Source: a virus. From it: 27,059 bases of DNA. The first letter of the stretch is position 1; the number at the start of each line of letters is the position of its first letter. The translations under genes and the position numbers were made by a program. The DNA lies in IMG/VR virus record IMGVR_UViG_3300037010_002127, positions 1 through 27,059 of that record; one strand, 5' to 3'. This document shows, piece by piece, positions 1 to 7,116 of this stretch. Below the pieces are notes generated by a model. The model was not told the origin of the DNA and did no database searches. It worked only from the letters and a program-made list of their open reading frames with translations.

Positions 1-1357
1 CAGAGATATGAATAAGGTTAGACTCGTTTAGGTTGCAGGCGGCTAGAACCTCGCCAGTGCTTATGCTCCTTATAACGAACGCCGTGTCGTCCCTACCAGA
101 CGCATTGGAGCTATCCACCCCCATTACTGTAGATCGTCTCATAGCCGCCTCTATTTCCTCTTCCTTGATATACCAGCGTACCACGTAGCCATGTGTCTTA
201 TGTATGGTTACGTGAAGTGGCTCTTTCTTCGACGCTGACAGTACCTCCAGTATACTCACCGGTAATGGGTGGGATGCGGTACCGGACGTCCACTTATTCC
301 CAAAGTCTCTATCAGCATCACTACCAACGGCACGCGACTCACGAATCGCTCTCGCTAACCACTCGTCTGTGTAGCCGAGTTGTCTGTGTGAGAAAGTGCA
401 GTTTACGGTTGCGTCATCGTTCTTGGATGCGGAACGCACCGCCTTTAATAACGCTTCTTCGTCCACGCAGTCATAGAACTGCTCAGTATGAGACGCCGCT
501 TGATCTAATAGGGAGTGGGCGTACGCGCCATCAGGGTCATCGAGCTTACCCGCGGTAGTCATGTATATAGAACCGTATGGTTCGCCATTTCTACGTGCTA
601 TATCCCGCACCGCTACCCCGCCTGCCAAGGCAACCGGTAAGCTTATGCCTATATTAGCGATGAAAGCAAGCTCGTCTATTAAGAAGATCGTGGTTGTTAG
701 ACCACGACCAACGTTAGCAGCCAGTTTCGGAGATCTATTAGGTACATGTCCGATGAACCTGTTACCAAGGCTACCGATGCTAAGTTCCTCGGTATTTGAT
801 TTGTCTTTGGAGGTTCTCTGTCTCATCCATGTTGGTAGTGTTAACTCGACCTCCCTTACCCTCCCAACGGTGCTGGCACGTAGGGTATCGTCCTTAGTCA
901 GCAACGCTATTTCTGTCTTTAGACATCGTATGTTCATTAACCAGGTGACCATACAGGTAGATGCAAACGTCTTACCTGTCTGACGTGGTTGCACCACTAT
1001 AGGCGTTATGTGGTTAAGGAAGTACCATGAAACCGCTATGAGGCTTCTATTAGCTGTGATGTATTCGTCATCCCCACCAGCCTGCCCCGGTGCCCGAAGA
1101 ACCTCCCTTAAAGCGTACCAGTAGTTAACCTTAGCCTCGTACGCTACCATCGCCTTCTGCTCGGTAGTGAGGAACGGGTCGTGCGGGTCTACCCCGATAA
1201 GCTCAGGGTTGTTCAGGGATAAGAGGAAAGCATAATTTTTTATACCCATAGACTTATATAATAGGGCGAGCCTAACGAACGAACGGTTCTTTGTTCCCCA
1301 GTCAATAGAAGCGGTGGGACATGATTCTATGTCTTTCTGAAATAAGTACTTACTCAT
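1..1357 (-). CDS. terL: Terminase large subunit (packaging ATPase/nuclease), partial
   Basis: This is the DNA-packaging motor and headful nuclease that works at the capsid portal. I translated 452 codons from ATG 1357; the frame is still open at base 1, so the C-terminus lies outside the window. Residues 123-130 read QPRQTGKT (Walker A). Residues about 224-230 read IFLIDEL, a Walker B with the catalytic Glu. Residues around 411-417 read VMGVDSS, which fits the first metal-binding Asp of the RNase H-like nuclease domain. The order ATPase then nuclease and the spacing match phage TerL. An AAGGA SD sits about 8 nt before the ATG. The next gene upstream in the same direction (2602-1370) ends 12 nt away, so the two are probably co-transcribed. 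The family is certain from the motifs; the subfamily (phiKZ gp25-like) is inferred. Confidence 0.95.
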   Translation of the reverse strand, partial: MSKYLFQKDIESCPTASIDWGTKNRSFVRLALLYKSMGIKNYAFLLSLNNPELIGVDPHDPFLTTEQKAMVAYEAKVNYWYALREVLRAPGQAGGDDEYITANRSLIAVSWYFLNHITPIVVQPRQTGKTFASTCMVTWLMNIRCLKTEIALLTKDDTLRASTVGRVREVELTLPTWMRQRTSKDKSNTEELSIGSLGNRFIGHVPNRSPKLAANVGRGLTTTIFLIDELAFIANIGISLPVALAGGVAVRDIARRNGEPYGSIYMTTAGKLDDPDGAYAHSLLDQAASHTEQFYDCVDEEALLKAVRSASKNDDATVNCTFSHRQLGYTDEWLARAIRESRAVGSDADRDFGNKWTSGTASHPLPVSILEVLSASKKEPLHVTIHKTHGYVVRWYIKEEEIEAAMRRSTVMGVDSSNASGRDDTAFVIRSISTGEVLAACNLNESNLIHIS

Positions 1358-1369
1358 ACTTTATTCCTT

Positions 1370-2602
1370 TTAAAGTTCGTTACCATACTTTGCCCTTAAG
1401 AACATATACATAATGACCGCGTTCCTTACGGCGGAGATCTGGTTGCTACTATGTGAGTTAACCGCCCCCATGATAACCATATCGCCCCTATCCCTGAGTT
1501 CTAAGGTGTTCTGGTCGGTGGTTCTGGATGAGGATAACCCACCCTTCAGTAACTTTATCTCTGTTAGCGGCGAGAAGGAGTTAGTAGTTTCATCATTGTT
1601 TAATGTCCTTGACAGAAAGTTAAAGGAGAAGGTGATAGCGGTTCTAGCTAACCACATGATATCCACATTGCTTTCGGTGTACGCGTTTTCTGTTATCCAC
1701 TCGAGCACATCTCTAAGCTCTTGACTACTGACCGTGGGGGTCTGTGAGATAGCGATGTGTAAAAGTTTCTCGCGTATCAGCTCAGACTTATTACCCACTA
1801 TGCTCTCCATGTAGTCAGCATAGAACCCGACCCCATTTAGCTTTACCTTAATAACCTCTTCCCCACTCATGTCAGTGCCAGTTAACGATGTCTGTTTGGT
1901 TACGTCCTTCTCCTTATGCGCTAACATCATCTCGCTGTATATGCTCTTCAGCGTGTCCTTCACCCGGTTGTGGGTATCCACAACCCAGTCAACCACATCC
2001 TGAGTATCAGCGAACACCAACATAGTATCTATATGTGGGTACTCTTTCTCTAGCACCTTCTGACCACGGTAGTCGAAGTACGCCTTCCAACTGCCTAATT
2101 CCTTAAGTATGTACCTTTTGCTTAATCTATCATATGTTCTCTGCGCCAAAGGTATGGGTACAAGGTACTTGTAGTCGCGTATACAGAGAGCACAGCAAGA
2201 GCGCATAGAACTTATTACTATGCAGTCGGAGACAGCCTTGAACCTCACAGAGTCCTTAATGGACGACTTCTCCGTATAGAAGCGATGAGCAGCGTAAACC
2301 ATAACAAAGTTGAATAAATCACCCGCTATCTTCCTCTCTTCAACTACCCCTTCCACCACAAGGAACTCTTTGGTGAGTGCCTTTACGTCAATTTTAAAGA
2401 CCTTCTCGTAGAGGTGGTTAAACTCGGTAGAAGTGAATCTAACTCTCTGCACCCCAGTTAAAACCCCTCCAAAGAACACCATATGGTCTTGGTTCTTATT
2501 TTGAAACCCAACCACGAAACTATATAATTCCTTAGCTAGCTTAACATCCCACTTCACCTTCTCGAACGCTTTGTCAAAGACAACTTTTAACGTATTATCC
2601 AC
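1370..2602 (-). CDS. Hypothetical protein upstream of terminase (possible late/virion protein)
   Basis: A 410-aa protein of unknown function. The start is GTG at 2602: a GGAG lies 7 nt upstream and no better ATG is nearby. The protein looks soluble and mixed alpha/beta, with a cysteine cluster around residues 134-142 (SCCALC) but no complete zinc motif that I can defend. The last ~60 residues are Ser/Asn-rich and then hydrophobic. It lies 12 nt before terL on the same strand, so it is probably made late with the packaging gene, and could be a packaging or head-associated protein. That role is inference from position only. I recognise no enzyme motif. Confidence 0.8.
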   Translation of the reverse strand: MDNTLKVVFDKAFEKVKWDVKLAKELYSFVVGFQNKNQDHMVFFGGVLTGVQRVRFTSTEFNHLYEKVFKIDVKALTKEFLVVEGVVEERKIAGDLFNFVMVYAAHRFYTEKSSIKDSVRFKAVSDCIVISSMRSCCALCIRDYKYLVPIPLAQRTYDRLSKRYILKELGSWKAYFDYRGQKVLEKEYPHIDTMLVFADTQDVVDWVVDTHNRVKDTLKSIYSEMMLAHKEKDVTKQTSLTGTDMSGEEVIKVKLNGVGFYADYMESIVGNKSELIREKLLHIAISQTPTVSSQELRDVLEWITENAYTESNVDIMWLARTAITFSFNFLSRTLNNDETTNSFSPLTEIKLLKGGLSSSRTTDQNTLELRDRGDMVIMGAVNSHSSNQISAVRNAVIMYMFLRAKYGNEL

Positions 2603-2793
2603 GGTATTACTCCTTATCCTAAAACATCAATGTAGTGGGCGCGGCTACCCACACTTATGATTATTAGCAACCAACAAGATAATTTCAACACCATACACTG
2701 AGCATAGCTATGCCCTGCTATAAAAAACCCAGACTACAGTTATAGTGAGGAATAGTATACATTTTATAAACAGACAGAAGGACGGTAAAGAAC
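2603..2793. promoter_or_regulatory. Divergent promoter region between the terminase operon and the tubulin gene
   Basis: A 191-bp AT-rich gap separates two divergent genes and must hold promoters for both. On the plus strand CATACAC occurs at 2692-2698, the same heptamer found in three other gene-start regions of this window. Closer to the tubulin start are the TATA-like stretches TATAAAAAA (about 2720), TTATAG (about 2740) and GTATACATTTTATAA (2755-2769). The tubulin SD (AGAAGGACGG, 2777-2786) precedes ATG 2794. The exact start points cannot be read from the sequence. Confidence 0.5.
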
Positions 2794-3732
2794 ATGAGCG
2801 AAAATAAAGTATGCATTTATGGGTTCGGTGGGCTGGGGTGCGGCACTGTTAAGAGCGTAGAGTCCGCCGCTAAGTCGCTGGTTGAGAAACCAGCCTTCGC
2901 ATACGCCGACACTGTTGCGGCAACATTCAAGCAGTATGAAACGGACCCATCTCGCTCGTATCTAATGGGCGATGGCGATGGTAAAAGTGGTGGCGGGAAA
3001 AGCTGGACAGAAACGTTCCCAGCAATACGCGAAGAGTTTGCCAACGGTGGGTTCTTTGTTAAGCATCCGCTGTCGGAGCGTATGAACATTTTCGTAGGCA
3101 GCAGTGGTGGTGGCGTCTCTGGCGCAGCATTGCAGGCTGCCGCCGAGAAATGTTTATCAGAGAAAGTGCCGTTCGTCCTGGTGGTTGGTGTATCTTCAGG
3201 GTTATCTTATGTGGACGCCGAAAACGCGTTTAAGTTCTTAGGTAACTTGGATTACTTTGGCGGCGTTGCAGAGGCTACCGTCCCTGCCTTAATCGTAGTC
3301 AGTAGTGCAAAAGGGCAGTATGACCCTACTGTACCGAAACGGATGTGCGAAAGCATGGTGCGAATCGCTGACATGGTTAGTGGGCAATCGTATGGCATCG
3401 ACAACAAAGACCTAGCACGTTTCATGAATCGCACATGGGCGGACGGAAACACTGGCGAGGGTCTGATGTGTTTGTCAGCGGAAGACCCAGGCGTCACACC
3501 GGTGGACGGCTTAATGCGGTTAGTTCCTGCGGACGGGTCTTTAGAGGCTGAGGCAGGACCACGTAATTGGTACAAGGAGTACCATGTCGACGGAATCACC
3601 CCTATCTCAATGAGCATCTCGCGTCAGCCTATCGAAGCCCTGTTCAAGGAGATCAGCGAACAGATGGAGGTCTTAAAAAGGGAAAAGGTAGCACCTAAGT
3701 CTAAGTCCCTGTCAAATGGGTTTAAGATATAA
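2794..3732 (+). CDS. phuZ: Phage tubulin/FtsZ-like GTPase (PhuZ-like)
   Basis: A 312-aa tubulin/FtsZ-superfamily GTPase. In nucleus-forming phages PhuZ polymers centre the phage nucleus and carry capsids to it. Residues 5-20 start KVCIYGFGGLGCGTVK, the beta-strand plus glycine loop seen at FtsZ N-termini. Residues 99-113 (IFVGSSGGGVSGAAL) occupy the place of the tubulin signature GGGTGTG, followed by a strand (VPFVLVVGV) as in FtsZ. Residues 201-206 (GIDNKD) align with FtsZ NxDxxD: the two Asp that drive GTP hydrolysis in the neighbouring subunit are both kept. Helix H7 and a shorter C-terminal domain follow, ending in a basic tail (KREK...KSKSLSNGFKI). Ten of its 11 Arg codons are CGN, unlike most neighbours, which suggests high expression. 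It forms its own unit between a promoter region and a strong terminator. TubZ-like rather than PhuZ proper remains possible. Confidence 0.85.
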   Translation: MSENKVCIYGFGGLGCGTVKSVESAAKSLVEKPAFAYADTVAATFKQYETDPSRSYLMGDGDGKSGGGKSWTETFPAIREEFANGGFFVKHPLSERMNIFVGSSGGGVSGAALQAAAEKCLSEKVPFVLVVGVSSGLSYVDAENAFKFLGNLDYFGGVAEATVPALIVVSSAKGQYDPTVPKRMCESMVRIADMVSGQSYGIDNKDLARFMNRTWADGNTGEGLMCLSAEDPGVTPVDGLMRLVPADGSLEAEAGPRNWYKEYHVDGITPISMSISRQPIEALFKEISEQMEVLKREKVAPKSKSLSNGFKI

Positions 3733-3745
3733 AGTAGTGTAGGTC

Positions 3746-3783
3746 AAAAGACCCCCTCAGCACTGCTGAGGGGGTCTTTTATA
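3746..3783 (+). terminator. Rho-independent terminator after the tubulin gene
   Basis: A perfect 16-bp stem (3746-3761 with 3765-3780) closes a 3-nt loop (ACT) and ends in TTTT. The stem starts with AAAA, so it can also work on the minus strand. It lies 14 bp after the tubulin stop and 15 bp before the next start, so the small-gene cluster that follows depends on read-through or on a promoter inside this short gap. Confidence 0.93.
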
Positions 3784-3798
3784 TGAAGAGGGTAAAAA

Positions 3799-4527
3799 AT
3801 GAGATCTTCTGACTTTTTAGTACCTAGAAGAGAGTTCAATGCACCGCTCGAGCGGTGCATAAGTGGCGAGTTACTCGCGGCGGTTAAGGCGGCAGCAGTA
3901 GTCGGTGTGTGGGACACTATAAGCGGTCAACTGTATATAGAGGAAGGTGAAGAGATAGAGCTGGTGACCCCTGGAGAGAGCAGAAGAACCGCCACGCTTG
4001 GCTATGACGTGTTAAAGGATGCTGAAGATGAGCTAGTGGCGAATCTAAGCGGCTCGGTTGTGATTCCAATAAAGGAGATACTAGCGGAGCATAGATACAC
4101 GTATCGCCCCCCTATTAACCTATTATGTCGGAAGTCTCTGGTAGTCACTGTGGCTAACATGCTGAGAGTCCAGGGGGTTTACTGTATTGGGGGTGGGTCG
4201 CTTACCATATACACCGCTAATGATAGGTTCTTTTCCGAGAAGTATCATGCTTTAGAAGATAGTTGTCTTCACTTAGCGGATATGGTAGAAGAGTGGATGG
4301 ATGGGTCTCCGGGGGTTCACCGGAGCGACATACGAAGTTGCCTCTTCAAGCTTACCGTCAGTAAACGGTACTCTGCGATGAAATTAGAGCAGCTAGGAAA
4401 CGGAGACACATATCGGAGACTTTTAGATGAAGAACGGGAGAGGTATGACCAACGGTCAGAGTACAATGATATACACGAAGGATTTAGAGCTAACCATCAT
4501 CGAAATATTGGTCGGGGTCTACCGTGA
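3799..4527 (+). CDS. Hypothetical protein, first gene of the small-gene cluster
   Basis: A 242-aa protein of unknown function. ATG 3799 is preceded by GAGGG (3788-3792) at a normal distance. The protein is soluble and acidic in its first half (GEEIELVTPGE), with likely helices around residues 27-40 and 145-165 and a basic C-terminal end (NHHRNIGRGLP). No catalytic motif is visible. A 22-bp perfect palindrome lies inside the coding sequence at codons 14-21. The 3' end overlaps the next gene by about 80 nt in another frame. It leads a run of seven closely packed genes ending at 6984, so it is probably co-expressed with them. Confidence 0.75.
   Translation: MRSSDFLVPRREFNAPLERCISGELLAAVKAAAVVGVWDTISGQLYIEEGEEIELVTPGESRRTATLGYDVLKDAEDELVANLSGSVVIPIKEILAEHRYTYRPPINLLCRKSLVVTVANMLRVQGVYCIGGGSLTIYTANDRFFSEKYHALEDSCLHLADMVEEWMDGSPGVHRSDIRSCLFKLTVSKRYSAMKLEQLGNGDTYRRLLDEERERYDQRSEYNDIHEGFRANHHRNIGRGLP
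3839..3860. repeat. 22-bp perfect palindrome inside the start of the 3799 gene
   Basis: Each half reads ATGCACCGCTC and its complement, with the centre between 3849 and 3850 and no loop bases. It lies about 40 nt inside the coding sequence and about 60 nt after the tubulin terminator. It could be a binding site for a dimeric protein or an RNA hairpin near the ribosome landing zone. It could also be chance. Confidence 0.6.
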
Positions 4528-4816
4528 AGTTGGGTGCGGTGATACAGACGTGAGGAGCATAGCTAACCGTATATTAGTCGGCGCTCTGACAATAAATGGA
4601 TACAATACCCCTTTAGCGACGCCACAAAACTTTGTCGATTTGATTAACGAAGTACTCGTACCCCCCTCCCTAGTAACTGCTGCTTCTATTCAAGAAGCCT
4701 ATTGGAGAATAGCGTACGAAGTGGGCGTGTATGTTAACCATTTTTTGCAGGAGTTAACACATGGCTACATACACGTACAGAAGTGCGGCGGGGGAGTCAT
4801 GTTAAGTAAGGAATGA
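4445..4816 (+). CDS. Hypothetical small helical protein
   Basis: A protein of about 123 aa with unknown function. I chose ATG 4445, which follows GGGAGAGG directly upstream; ATG 4427 has a weaker site, and ATG 4466 is also possible. It overlaps the preceding gene by 83 nt in a different frame. Predicted content is mostly amphipathic helix (DLELTIIEILVGVYREV; FVDLINEVLVPPSL; AYWRIAYEVGVYVNHFLQEL). No motif is recognised. Size and helix pattern resemble the next two genes (4836, 5314), but I see no convincing residue-level match. Confidence 0.65.
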   Translation: MTNGQSTMIYTKDLELTIIEILVGVYREVGCGDTDVRSIANRILVGALTINGYNTPLATPQNFVDLINEVLVPPSLVTAASIQEAYWRIAYEVGVYVNHFLQELTHGYIHVQKCGGGVMLSKE

Positions 4817-4835
4817 CAGCCGGATGGAGGCTCAT

Positions 4836-5327
4836 ATGAAAAATATACGGATGATCAGGGGTAAAGGTGTCGTAACAAGCAAGTACGTAAGAGAGCTACT
4901 AATCTCATTACAACCATTTTTCGATAATAAGGGGTTTATACCATACATTATCGAAGAGGTTGGTATGGAGAAGCTCATTGACTGGGTGGTAGAGATGGCT
5001 CTTTTTAGATTAGCCGATAGGGACTTCACCATAGATGATGAATTTATGAGTGCGATGGTGTCTTCTATTAGCGTCTACGTTATAGCAACTGGTGTGGATG
5101 AAGAGACGTCTAAAAACGATCTATTTAATAGTATGCTAGAAGGGATTGCTGGTGAGTGGTTAGATAGGGCTGTCAACCAGTTGGTGGCAGAGATGGTAAA
5201 CTGTGATAGGGCTGGTCTAGTAGTGTTAGAGCTAAAGAGGTGGGACTCTCGCGGCAAGTACTACTGGGACTGGGTAAGGTTGATGGGTAACCTGTTTGTA
5301 TTAGAGAGGATTAATGAAGATGGATAG
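4836..5327 (+). CDS. Hypothetical small acidic helical protein
   Basis: A 163-aa protein of unknown function. The start is set by GGAGG at 4826-4830, five bases before ATG 4836; the in-frame ATG at 4824 would put the SD inside the gene. The N-terminus is basic (KNIRMIRGKGVVTSKYVR) and the remainder acidic and helical (MEKLIDWVVEMALFRLADRD; MLEGIAGEWLDRAVNQLVAEM). No membrane segment or catalytic motif is visible. It overlaps the next gene by 14 nt, which points to translational coupling within the cluster. Confidence 0.72.
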   Translation: MKNIRMIRGKGVVTSKYVRELLISLQPFFDNKGFIPYIIEEVGMEKLIDWVVEMALFRLADRDFTIDDEFMSAMVSSISVYVIATGVDEETSKNDLFNSMLEGIAGEWLDRAVNQLVAEMVNCDRAGLVVLELKRWDSRGKYYWDWVRLMGNLFVLERINEDG

Positions 5328-5871
5328 TAGGCCTTATTTTGTGAGGGTTCCGCCATCGGCGTACTTACCCTCTTTACCAAGGACCATAGTAGAAGTGATT
5401 ATGGGGGGGCTTCACACACCCTTCAAGCCGTTCAATGGCCATTTGAATAATAGGTTAATGGATATGATAGTAACAGGGTTCAATGAGGTGCTTGTTGAAC
5501 TTGTGTTACTAGACGTAGTATCTGCTTTGTTGTCTGACGATGACGTGGTAGAAAATCTCTCGGATTCCATAAATGGAATCTACGAAACTGTCATTTACGC
5601 AATAGAGGAGGATGAGGAACTACGCTCGATTGTGGGCGAAGATGATGAGGACGGAACACCATTAGCAGCGCTTATCTGCGATGAGTTAATGAGCCGAATA
5701 GTGACTAGATTAGATAAGGTCAGCACCTCAATAGCTGATGAGTTGAGGCGTTACCCGTCTTGTGTTTCTTCGTTGAATGTTGTCATCTCACCAGAAGATG
5801 CCAACGATGGCGTGATGGTCACACTCGGCGTGTTCGGAAATTCTATCGCGGTTAGAAAGCACCGCTATTAA
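5314..5871 (+). CDS. Hypothetical small acidic helical protein
   Basis: A 185-aa protein of unknown function. ATG 5314 follows AGAGAGGA and lies inside the end of the previous gene; ATG 5320 is an alternative start. The middle is strongly acidic (AIEEDEELRSIVGEDDEDG, about residues 92-110), between two helical stretches (MDMIVTGFNEVLVELVLLDVV and LICDELMSRIVTRLDKVS). The C-terminus is short, beta-like and basic. It might bind a basic partner, but nothing in the sequence identifies one. The next gene follows after 16 nt. Confidence 0.72.
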   Translation: MKMDSRPYFVRVPPSAYLPSLPRTIVEVIMGGLHTPFKPFNGHLNNRLMDMIVTGFNEVLVELVLLDVVSALLSDDDVVENLSDSINGIYETVIYAIEEDEELRSIVGEDDEDGTPLAALICDELMSRIVTRLDKVSTSIADELRRYPSCVSSLNVVISPEDANDGVMVTLGVFGNSIAVRKHRY

Positions 5872-5887
5872 TTAGTGAGGAAAAGAT

Positions 5888-6283
5888 ATGAGTATTAATC
5901 CAGCATTGCTATTAGGTAAGAAGGTGAATATAGTCACCAAAGCACCTAATACCTTAGGCGCGGTTCACCTAGGTGTAACCGTTGTTAACAGCGGTATGCT
6001 ATACCAGACCGCTAAGCGCATGTTCCCAGTAGACGCGATAAGGTCGCATATTATCACAGAGGGGGTCGGCACAATCGCTGAGGCGGAAAAGGACGTTTAC
6101 TTCATAATACAGTCAGGTGAATTACAGCAGGTACTTGCGTTGAGTTGGGTAGAATCATGTACCGCCCCAGAGATAGTTACAGTAAACATGGAATTCACTG
6201 CGAGGTCGGTTGCTGAAGCCGCCGCGATCGTATCCGCAGTTGAAGGTATGGGCGGAAAGGTGGTGCGTTATGAATTCGCATAG
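5888..6283 (+). CDS. Hypothetical 131-aa beta-rich protein
   Basis: A compact 131-aa protein of unknown function. ATG 5888 has GTGAGGAAAAG upstream. The first ~70 residues look like alternating strands (KVNIVTKAP, LGVTVVN, YFIIQSGELQQVLALSWV). The last ~45 residues (EIVTVNMEFTARSVAEAAAIV...GGKVVRYEFA) look like strand-helix-strand, as in a small ferredoxin-like unit. It contains more CGN/GCN codons than its neighbours. It overlaps the next gene by 14 nt. I do not recognise the family. Confidence 0.72.
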   Translation: MSINPALLLGKKVNIVTKAPNTLGAVHLGVTVVNSGMLYQTAKRMFPVDAIRSHIITEGVGTIAEAEKDVYFIIQSGELQQVLALSWVESCTAPEIVTVNMEFTARSVAEAAAIVSAVEGMGGKVVRYEFA

Positions 6284-6668
6284 CGCCGAGTTATGGGACT
6301 TAGGGGATATGGTTTACCCTATGACCCCCACCCGAACTATATCTTTGGGGAAGACTGTTACCGTGGAGATTGGCGTTGGGAACGGCAACCCGTTTAGGTG
6401 CGTTGCCACATTTACCGACCCCTCAGGGGGCGGTGAGGGGCTCATTGACGTGATTCGTAACGGGGTTATGTTTCCCACCGTTGAAGCAGTAAGTGAGGGG
6501 AGACTCCCACATTCTTCTTACAGAGTCCCTATAGGTGGTTACAACTACGCCATTGTGCTAATCCCAAAAAGGGACTCCTACGTTTGGTTAAAAGGGGCCC
6601 TTTATGTATTCTATGCCAATGTACCGGTGGTGTTCTTTCCACCAGACGTGATCTTAACAATTCATTAA
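6270..6668 (+). CDS. Hypothetical 132-aa beta-rich protein
   Basis: A protein of unknown function. ATG 6270 is preceded by AAAGGTGG at 6 nt and overlaps the end of the preceding gene, a typical coupled arrangement. An upstream in-frame extension to 6210 has no SD. The content is almost all beta strand (TISLGKTVTVEIGVG, FRCVATFTDPSGGGEG, YNYAIVLIPKRD, YVFYANVPVVFFPPDVILTI). No signal peptide, no membrane helix and no catalytic motif. Probably expressed with the rest of the 3799-6984 cluster. Confidence 0.7.
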   Translation: MNSHSAELWDLGDMVYPMTPTRTISLGKTVTVEIGVGNGNPFRCVATFTDPSGGGEGLIDVIRNGVMFPTVEAVSEGRLPHSSYRVPIGGYNYAIVLIPKRDSYVWLKGALYVFYANVPVVFFPPDVILTIH

Positions 6669-6681
6669 TACGGAAGAGTAT

Positions 6682-6984
6682 ATGTGTAAGATGTTCGGGT
6701 ATCAATGTGAGATACATTTCACAGGCGAATGTATAGACATAAATAAAAAGGTTGAAGCCCGCGCCGATGAGGTTATGCGGATGTTGCTGTCGGTTCGTGG
6801 GGGTGCTGAATTAGAACTTAGAGATTTTACTAGGTTTGAAGCAAACGAGACTGGGGTATTATATAGCTTCTGGTGTGTGTGTCCTCCGCACAAATGGTTA
6901 AGAGAGGTTGTCAGTGCTGGCGTTGGTGTTAAAGCGTATTGTGCCTGCCGCATTGGTTTTACTGTCTTTAGAAGCCCAGTTTAA
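6682..6984 (+). CDS. Hypothetical 100-aa cysteine-containing protein
   Basis: The last small gene of the cluster. ATG 6682 follows GGAAGAG (6672-6678). The protein has several cysteines (MCKMFGYQC near the N-terminus; WCVCPPH near residue 65; YCACRIG near residue 92). Their spacing (CxC, CxC) could bind metal, but I cannot match it to a known zinc finger. No function recognised. A strong terminator begins 31 bp downstream and ends the cluster. Confidence 0.65.
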   Translation: MCKMFGYQCEIHFTGECIDINKKVEARADEVMRMLLSVRGGAELELRDFTRFEANETGVLYSFWCVCPPHKWLREVVSAGVGVKAYCACRIGFTVFRSPV

Positions 6985-7014
6985 TACCAATAAGTCATCG
7001 AAGAGTGGCGAACT

Positions 7015-7055
7015 AATAAGTGGTGGTACTTCCGTACCACCACTTATTCTTTTTT
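7015..7055 (+). terminator. Rho-independent terminator closing the small-gene cluster
   Basis: A perfect 15-bp stem (AATAAGTGGTGGTAC, 7015-7029, with 7034-7048) closes a TTCC loop and runs into CTTTTTT. It separates the small-gene cluster from the DNA polymerase gene. Only about 60 bp remain for a polymerase promoter, so partial read-through is likely. Confidence 0.93.
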
Positions 7056-7116
7056 ACTGCTCAACGGATAAAAAACGTCTACTGTGCATATGGTGAATAA
7101 AAACTTGGAGAAAGTC

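Noticed and set aside
193-983. Two plus-strand open frames (193-558 and 561-983)
   Set aside because: They lie opposite terminase, whose minus-strand frame carries Walker A, Walker B and nuclease motifs; the plus-strand translations are low-complexity and lack SD sites.
4427-5327. Three consecutive helical proteins as tandem paralogues
   Set aside because: Sizes and helix patterns are alike, but I could not align residues convincingly by eye.
7084-7116. Upstream GTG/ATG starts for the DNA polymerase
   Set aside because: No SD precedes them; TTGGAG six bases before ATG 7117 gives the clear start.
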